The notes beneath the pieces were generated by a model. The model was not told where the DNA came from. It ran no database searches and was given only the letters and a program-made list of their open reading frames with translations. A program made the translations under genes and the position numbers. 64,000 nucleotides of DNA from VYFG01 sp965203365 (GTDB lineage: Bacteria > Pseudomonadota > Gammaproteobacteria > Arenicellales > Poriferihabitantaceae): positions 3,286,001 through 3,350,000 of the forward strand of contig OZ241878.1 of assembly GCA_965203365.1 (NCBI GenBank), given 5' to 3'. Position 1 is the stretch's first letter. Each line of letters opens with the position of its first letter. Shown piece by piece: positions 59,623 through 64,000 of the stretch.

Positions 59623-61359
59623 TGGGCGGTTCAGTCTGTAGTGGAATCAAGAGCGGGTATTGTACCGAATTCATGGCGGGGGGAGTCTCTCTCCGGCAAG
59701 CCCTATGGCTCCTGGCCTGAAGGCCATGACGTCGTGTGGAGGATCTTCCGAAGTGGGTTGGACTGTTCGTTAAGGCATTATTGAACGGACAAGGGTCGAC
59801 CTGTCGGCCGAAGAGGCCTTTGCGACTGCGGTGGGCTGGGAGAATTCCACCCCTCGGATGGCACGGATTCCAATAGACTCGATATCCCGGTTGAATTGAC
59901 ACCAGCATCTCCATACAGACCCTCTATCTCTTCATCGCCAACTGAGGCATCTGCCTGAACGATTAGCGGTCATTCCCCTATATCACCGATCTTGGTCGGA
60001 CCCGTTTCCCTTGCCCGATAGGGGGGCATCATGCGAATGGTGGGATGGTCGCGGTCTGGGGTCAGGCTGGCCAGCGGACCAAGATCCCCAGAATGATGAT
60101 CGCCGCGACCCACAAGCCAATCGTCCAGCGCAAATTGTCCTTGTCGCGCTGCGCCATCTGCTCGGCCAGCCGGGCGATATCGGTGCGGTATTCCGCCGGC
60201 TTCGTATTCATGCGATCCTCCAGGGCAACCCCCTGTCTGGCCAACTCGTGAAGATCAGTCATGGCGGGATGATAGCCGATGCCGGTTCCTCTGGCCAAAT
60301 GGCCGCCGACCAGCGGCCACTCGGAGCTGGCCAGGGATCACAGCCCTTCCCCTGATGGACCGAATGGATCCGTTTTCCGGGCTTGGCTTGATGACTGACC
60401 GACGGGGCCGTCGGGCGACTCGGGCCCCTCGGTCGCCCCACCAATCCCGGCCGCCGGATTGCAACGGACCGGGATCCGCAGAAGGGTCCCCCCTTGGATT
60501 GCCCCCGGCTCCGGCAGTTCGGGAACCCCGGTGCCTCGCCGACGTTCGAGCTGCCCATCCGATGGACTGCCCAATGGGGTCGGGGGAAGCGAAAGCCGCC
60601 GGGCCGGATTTCGCGGGACGGAACCCGCTTTCCCTTGCCCGGGAGGGGGTCTGCCAGGCGACGGGCGGGGGCTTCCCAGTCTACCCTGATGCGGCCATCC
60701 AGGCCCGATCGACTGCCGATGTAGGTCGCGGTGATGTCCAGCCGTCCTTCTCCATGGTCGAGTTCGCGATTGACCCCCGCGGCGGCCTGGTCCCAGCAGG
60801 CTTTCCCCCGGGCATCCAGGTCTGGATATGGGGGACCGCCAGCGTGGGGAGCGGCGAAGCCGGCCACGGTTTCGAATCGTTCCTATGCCCAGGCGTAGCG
60901 CAGTCCATGGTCTGGCGGTCATTGACGACGGGGATCGCCCGAGGCCGTCCGCCCTTGCACCAAGATGCCTTGAGCTGGATTGCATCGGCGGCGCGGCAGG
61001 CGATCTTGTGACTGAACTTGACGGGCTGTGTTTCTTCGTTCCTTGGCTCGATTCCGACCCACCTTCTCTGGATTGGACTGGAAGGAACGTGGGCGCTTAC
61101 GCCCGATTTTGCCGCTGGGGAGAGGTTGTCATGAGATCGCGAAGGAAAAAATGCGATTGACGGAAGAGGGGTCCATGGATACAATCCGCTCCCCAATGAA
61201 CCACCCTTGGAACCGCGGTTCCGAGATCGGTTCCCTACCTTGCCAAACTGTATCCCGATCCGACCTGATGGGATGGGTATCCGGTTGCATTGGCAGGGCG
61301 GCGAAAGACTGTGACTGGTGGCCCCAAATGAATGAGGGATTTTGTGAGTGGTGGATAGA
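59623..61359. other. 1.7-kb intergenic region between ispB and rplU
   Basis: In most gammaproteobacteria ispB and rplU are closely divergent. Here only the small coiled-coil/TM gene at 60062-60262 is recognisable. The frames at 60.3-61.1 kb are long but GC-rich, lack family resemblance and occur on both strands, so I read them as non-coding. It looks like an insertion of decayed DNA. Confidence 0.45.
60062..60262 (-). CDS. small coiled-coil protein with C-terminal membrane segment
   Basis: A 66-aa product from the ATG at 60262 (MTDLHELARQGVALEDRMN). A short helix with heptad character (YRTDIARLAEQMAQRDKDNL) precedes a single C-terminal TM helix (IGLWVAAIIILGILV). Layout matches the 20.1-kb and 46.9-kb genes in miniature. 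Function unknown. Confidence 0.6.
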   Translation of the reverse strand: MTDLHELARQGVALEDRMNTKPAEYRTDIARLAEQMAQRDKDNLRWTIGLWVAAIIILGILVRWPA

Positions 61360-61875
61360 ATGTACGCAGTAGTGAAAACCGGTGGCAAACAATACAAGGT
61401 GGCGTTAGGTGATCGACTGCGGGTGGACCGACTGCACCATGAGGCGGGTGCTTGTGTCCATCTGAATGAGGTGCTCATGGTAGCGGATGGCGAGGCCGTC
61501 GATCTGGGCACTCCGACATTGGATACCTCCGTCATGGCCACGGTGCTCTCTCATGGTCGGGAGGGCAAGATCAAGGTGTTCAAGATGCGGCGGCGCAAGC
61601 ATTATCGTAAAACCCAGGGCCACCGCCAGGACTTTACCTTGCTGAAAATCACCGCGATCGGCGACCATCGTCTCCCGGACCAGACCGTGGAGGACCAAGC
61701 GATGACCGAGACGGGAGGCGAAAATGGGCTTGTCGCGACAGAGACAGAGACAGCGTCCGTCGAGTCGACGGCGTCGCGGCATGAGGCGGTGGGCGCCGAT
61801 GAGACGGCCCCTGATCGGCTTGCCGAAGAAGGCGCAGAAAAGCCATCAACCGATGAAGCGGGCACAACGCACTGA
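61360..61875 (+). CDS. rplU: 50S ribosomal protein L21 with C-terminal extension
   Basis: The first ~103 residues (MYAVVKTGGKQYKVALGDRLRVDRL..., GRVLSHGREGKIKVFKMRRRKHYRKTQGHRQDFTLLKI) are a normal L21. A further ~65 residues, rich in Glu, Thr, Ala and Ser (MTETGGENGLVATETETASV...), follow; the E. coli protein ends at 103. The ATG at 61360 gives the standard N-terminus. First gene of rplU-rpmA-obg-proB. Confidence 0.96.
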   Translation: MYAVVKTGGKQYKVALGDRLRVDRLHHEAGACVHLNEVLMVADGEAVDLGTPTLDTSVMATVLSHGREGKIKVFKMRRRKHYRKTQGHRQDFTLLKITAIGDHRLPDQTVEDQAMTETGGENGLVATETETASVESTASRHEAVGADETAPDRLAEEGAEKPSTDEAGTTH

Positions 61876-61952
61876 CGAGTATCGAATTTTTTGGTGGCTG
61901 GCCGTTCCCACGGACCGGCCGAAGACTAATCCAGACCGATAAGGACCGAATC

Positions 61953-62210
61953 ATGGCACATAAAAAAGCTGGCGGCAGTTCACGCAATGGCCGGGATTCC
62001 ATTTCCAAGCGTCTCGGCGTGAAGCGTTTTGGCGGGGAAGTGGTGAAGGCCGGGAACATCCTGGTGCGCCAGCGTGGCAGCACCTTTCATCCTGGCCAGC
62101 AGGTTGGGATGGGAAGAGACTACACGCTGTTCGCCAAGGCCCCCGGAAGAGTGCATTTCGACACCAAGGGCCCGTTCAATCGCAAGACCGTCAGCATTAT
62201 TGCCGAGTAA
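61953..62210 (+). CDS. rpmA: 50S ribosomal protein L27
   Basis: An 85-aa protein beginning MAHKKAGGSSRNGRDSISKRLGVK, the canonical L27 start, with IIVRQRGS-like ILVRQRGSTFHPGQQVGMGRDYTLFA. No N-terminal cleavage extension is present. A strong intrinsic terminator follows 25 bases after the stop. Confidence 0.97.
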   Translation: MAHKKAGGSSRNGRDSISKRLGVKRFGGEVVKAGNILVRQRGSTFHPGQQVGMGRDYTLFAKAPGRVHFDTKGPFNRKTVSIIAE

Positions 62211-62235
62211 CGGCCGGTTTCTGCGCATCCTGACC

Positions 62236-62264
62236 CCCCGCCTTGGCAACTCGGCGGGGTTTTT
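62236..62264 (+). terminator. intrinsic terminator between rpmA and obg, overlapping the obg ribosome-binding site
   Basis: CCCCGCC (62236-62242) and GGCGGGG (62253-62259) form a 7-bp GC stem around TTGGCAACTC, followed by TTTTT (62260-62264): a classic rho-independent terminator. obg starts at 62268, 3 bases after the T-run, so the GGGG of the right arm is the only available Shine-Dalgarno. Confidence 0.88.
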
Positions 62265-62267
62265 CGT

Positions 62268-63335
62268 ATGAACTTCGTGGATGAAGCCGTCATTCGCGTC
62301 ATGGCGGGTCGTGGGGGGAACGGGACGCTGAGCTTTTTGCGGGAAAAATACCGGCCTCGCGGAGGGCCGGATGGCGGGGATGGAGGCAATGGTGGCAACA
62401 TCTACCTGCAAGCCGATGGCGGAATGAACACTTTGGCCGATTTTCGCTATACAAAAACGTTTCGCGCTCAAGGTGGTCAGGCAGGTGCTGGCCGGGAACG
62501 GTCCGGCAAGTCTGGGGACGACCTGATCATCCGCGTCCCGCTGGGCACCATGGTGTTTGATCACGAAACGGATGAACTCATTGGTGATGTGGTCCGTCGC
62601 GACCCCCCGTTACTGGTCGCCCGTGGCGGGGTTCGGGGGTTGGGCAATGCCCGATTCAAGTCGAGCACCCATCAGGCCCCGCGCAAAACCACTGCCGGTA
62701 AGCCCGGCGATGCACGGTGGTTGCGATTGGAACTCAAGGTGTTGGCGGATGTCGGACTGCTGGGAAAACCGAATGCGGGCAAGTCGACATTGCTCTGCGC
62801 AGTGTCCAGCGCACGACCCAAGGTGGCAGATTACCCCTTCACCACGCTTTACCCGCATTTGGGCGTGGTGGATGCGGAGGCATCGGGGGGGTTCGTGATG
62901 GCCGATATACCCGGCTTGATGTTAGGTGCAGCCCAAGGGGCGGGATTGGGGGTCGAATTTCTCAAGCACCTGTCCCGCACCCGACTTCTACTGCATCTGG
63001 TGGATGTGGCCCCCTTGGATGATTCTGACCCGGTGAGATCGGTTAGGGATATCGACAGGGAGTTGCGGGAATTTGATGCTGAACTGGCTTCCAGGGAACG
63101 CTGGCTGGTGCTGACCAAATGTGACCTTCTCCCGGCGGATTCCGTGGTCGCGATACAACAGGACTTGGTCAGACAGCTTCATTGGAATGGTAGGGTATAC
63201 CCTGTCTCGGCCGTCACGGGGGAAGGATGTCAGGACCTGGTTCGTTCGTTGCAGCAACGCTTGGGGGAACTGATCACCGGACCAACGCCGGACCGAGCGG
63301 CGAGCCTGGAGTCCGCCGAGGGATCTGATGGGTGA
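62268..63335 (+). CDS. obgE: Obg/CgtA GTPase
   Basis: A 355-aa ribosome-associated GTPase. The glycine-rich Obg domain (MNFVDEAVIRVMAGRGGNGTLSFLREKY..., GGPDGGDGGNGGNIYL) fixes the start at 62268. The G domain has G1 GKPNAGKST, G3 DIPGLM, NKCD as TKCD and SAVTG. It overlaps proB by 8 bases. Confidence 0.96.
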   Translation: MNFVDEAVIRVMAGRGGNGTLSFLREKYRPRGGPDGGDGGNGGNIYLQADGGMNTLADFRYTKTFRAQGGQAGAGRERSGKSGDDLIIRVPLGTMVFDHETDELIGDVVRRDPPLLVARGGVRGLGNARFKSSTHQAPRKTTAGKPGDARWLRLELKVLADVGLLGKPNAGKSTLLCAVSSARPKVADYPFTTLYPHLGVVDAEASGGFVMADIPGLMLGAAQGAGLGVEFLKHLSRTRLLLHLVDVAPLDDSDPVRSVRDIDRELREFDAELASRERWLVLTKCDLLPADSVVAIQQDLVRQLHWNGRVYPVSAVTGEGCQDLVRSLQQRLGELITGPTPDRAASLESAEGSDG

Positions 63336-64000
63336 ACCTCGCCCCTTGAGTCAAACCAGTCGCTGGGTGGTCAAGGTGGGCACCTCACTGCTGACTCATG
63401 TGGACGCTGGCCTGGACCATGCCGCCATCCAGGATTGGGTTCGGCAGGTTGCCTGCCTGAAAGACCAGCAGGTTCGATTTGTGTTGGTGTCCTCCGGGTC
63501 CATTGGGGAAGGTCTCCGGCGCCTAGGCTGGCGTACCCGACCCCGAGAAATCCATCAACTGCAGGCGGCGGCGGCGGTGGGTCAGATGGGGTTGGTCCAA
63601 AGCTATGAAAGTGCCTTCCAGCAATACGGAATTCTGACGGCACAGGTTCTGTTGACCCATGCGGACCTGGCTAATCGCGAACGCTATCTCAACGCCCGCA
63701 GCACTTTACGCACACTCCTCAAAATGGGGGTGGTCCCGATCGTCAATGAAAATGATACGGTGGTCAATGATGAGATTCGCTTTGGCGACAATGATACCCT
63801 AGCCGCGCTGGTGGCCAATCTGATCGAGGCCGATACCTTGTTGATCCTCACCGATCAGGAGGGGCTGTTTGACCTGGATCCTCGCGATCACCCGCACGCC
63901 AGACTGATTGCGGAAGGCCAATCCGACGACCCGGAACTGATACAGATTGCCGGTCCTGCCCAAGGTTTCGGCCGTGGCGGGATGGTGACCAAAGTGAGTG
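63328..64000 (+). CDS. proB: glutamate 5-kinase (3' partial)
   Basis: The N-terminal ~224 residues are in the window. ATG 63328 overlaps the obg stop. SRWVVKVGTSLLT, VLVSSGSIGEGLRRLG, PIVNENDTVVNDEIRFGDNDTLAALVANLI and TDQEGLFDLDPR are the amino-acid kinase motifs of ProB, first step of proline synthesis. The 3' end with any PUA domain lies beyond the window. Confidence 0.95.
   Translation, partial: MGEPRPLSQTSRWVVKVGTSLLTHVDAGLDHAAIQDWVRQVACLKDQQVRFVLVSSGSIGEGLRRLGWRTRPREIHQLQAAAAVGQMGLVQSYESAFQQYGILTAQVLLTHADLANRERYLNARSTLRTLLKMGVVPIVNENDTVVNDEIRFGDNDTLAALVANLIEADTLLILTDQEGLFDLDPRDHPHARLIAEGQSDDPELIQIAGPAQGFGRGGMVTKVS

Noticed and set aside
60259..61141. Long GC-rich frames on both strands between ispB and rplU
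   Set aside because: They overlap each other in several frames, have Pro/Arg/Gly-rich compositions typical of non-coding GC-rich DNA, and show no motif.
1..64000. CRISPR arrays, rRNA genes, prophage structural genes and intact insertion sequences
   Set aside because: No regularly spaced repeats, rRNA sequence, phage morphogenesis motifs or complete transposase with two ends were found.

Overview
The window looks like a chromosomal segment of a gammaproteobacterium. The main reasons are two gene orders typical of that class: ygfB-pepP-ubiH-visC (4.7-9.5 kb, minus strand) and rplU-rpmA-obg-proB (61.4-64.0 kb, plus strand). The genus cannot be told from sequence alone. Many accessory genes are broken or truncated, some transposase remnants remain and no intact transposon is seen. 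This suggests a genome under decay, or a draft with uncorrected single-base indels.

Layout. 0-3.3 kb: aromatic catabolism (3-hydroxybenzoate 6-hydroxylase, gentisate 1,2-dioxygenase and another FAD monooxygenase). 3.5-9.5 kb: a 59-bp palindromic IS-end element, a PfkB kinase and the ubiquinone hydroxylase/PepP/YgfB operon. 10.6-12.4 kb: a VC0807-type membrane protein, a chimeric pseudogene and a GntR/FCD regulator. 12.7-17.9 kb: a glutamine-synthetase-like gene followed by three glutamate-synthase-like subunits (mgs/glx type) and an unidentified 127-aa gene. 19-25 kb: GlcG/HbpS protein, coiled-coil membrane protein, tRNA-Gly, sulfatase, SelO and tRNA-Met. 25-30 kb: a four-gene heterotetrameric sarcosine oxidase/N-methylglutamate dehydrogenase cluster (soxBDAG type). 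Together with the 12.7-17.5 kb genes this could form the N-methylglutamate route of methylated-amine oxidation; sarcosine oxidation with one-carbon transfer to tetrahydrofolate is the alternative.

30-47 kb is accessory sequence interleaved with housekeeping genes (arfB, cobO, coaBC, dut, metY). It holds a predicted 2TM/TIR-like conflict pair (damaged), VapBC (vapC frameshifted), an orphan DUF433 antitoxin, IS30 and IS5 remnants, a three-gene bacterial ubiquitin-like operon (ubiquitin-like protein, DUF6791-E1, DUF6527), an XRE-ImmA pair beside it, and a three-gene operon of a damaged small gene, an MqsA-like zinc/HTH protein and a KGGVGR-motif ATPase with a long helical C-terminal half. The last two operons are the best candidates for poorly described systems.

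47-59.6 kb: acyl-CoA synthetase, OsmC protein, a NitT/TauT-type ABC cluster with two ATPases and two permeases but one binding protein, then a co-directional set of MetF-like protein, glycerate 2-kinase, a proline-racemase-family protein with a Ser/Thr pair where Cys/Cys is canonical, and cysteine synthase, followed by convergent ispB. 59.6-61.3 kb is nearly gene-free. The window ends inside proB.
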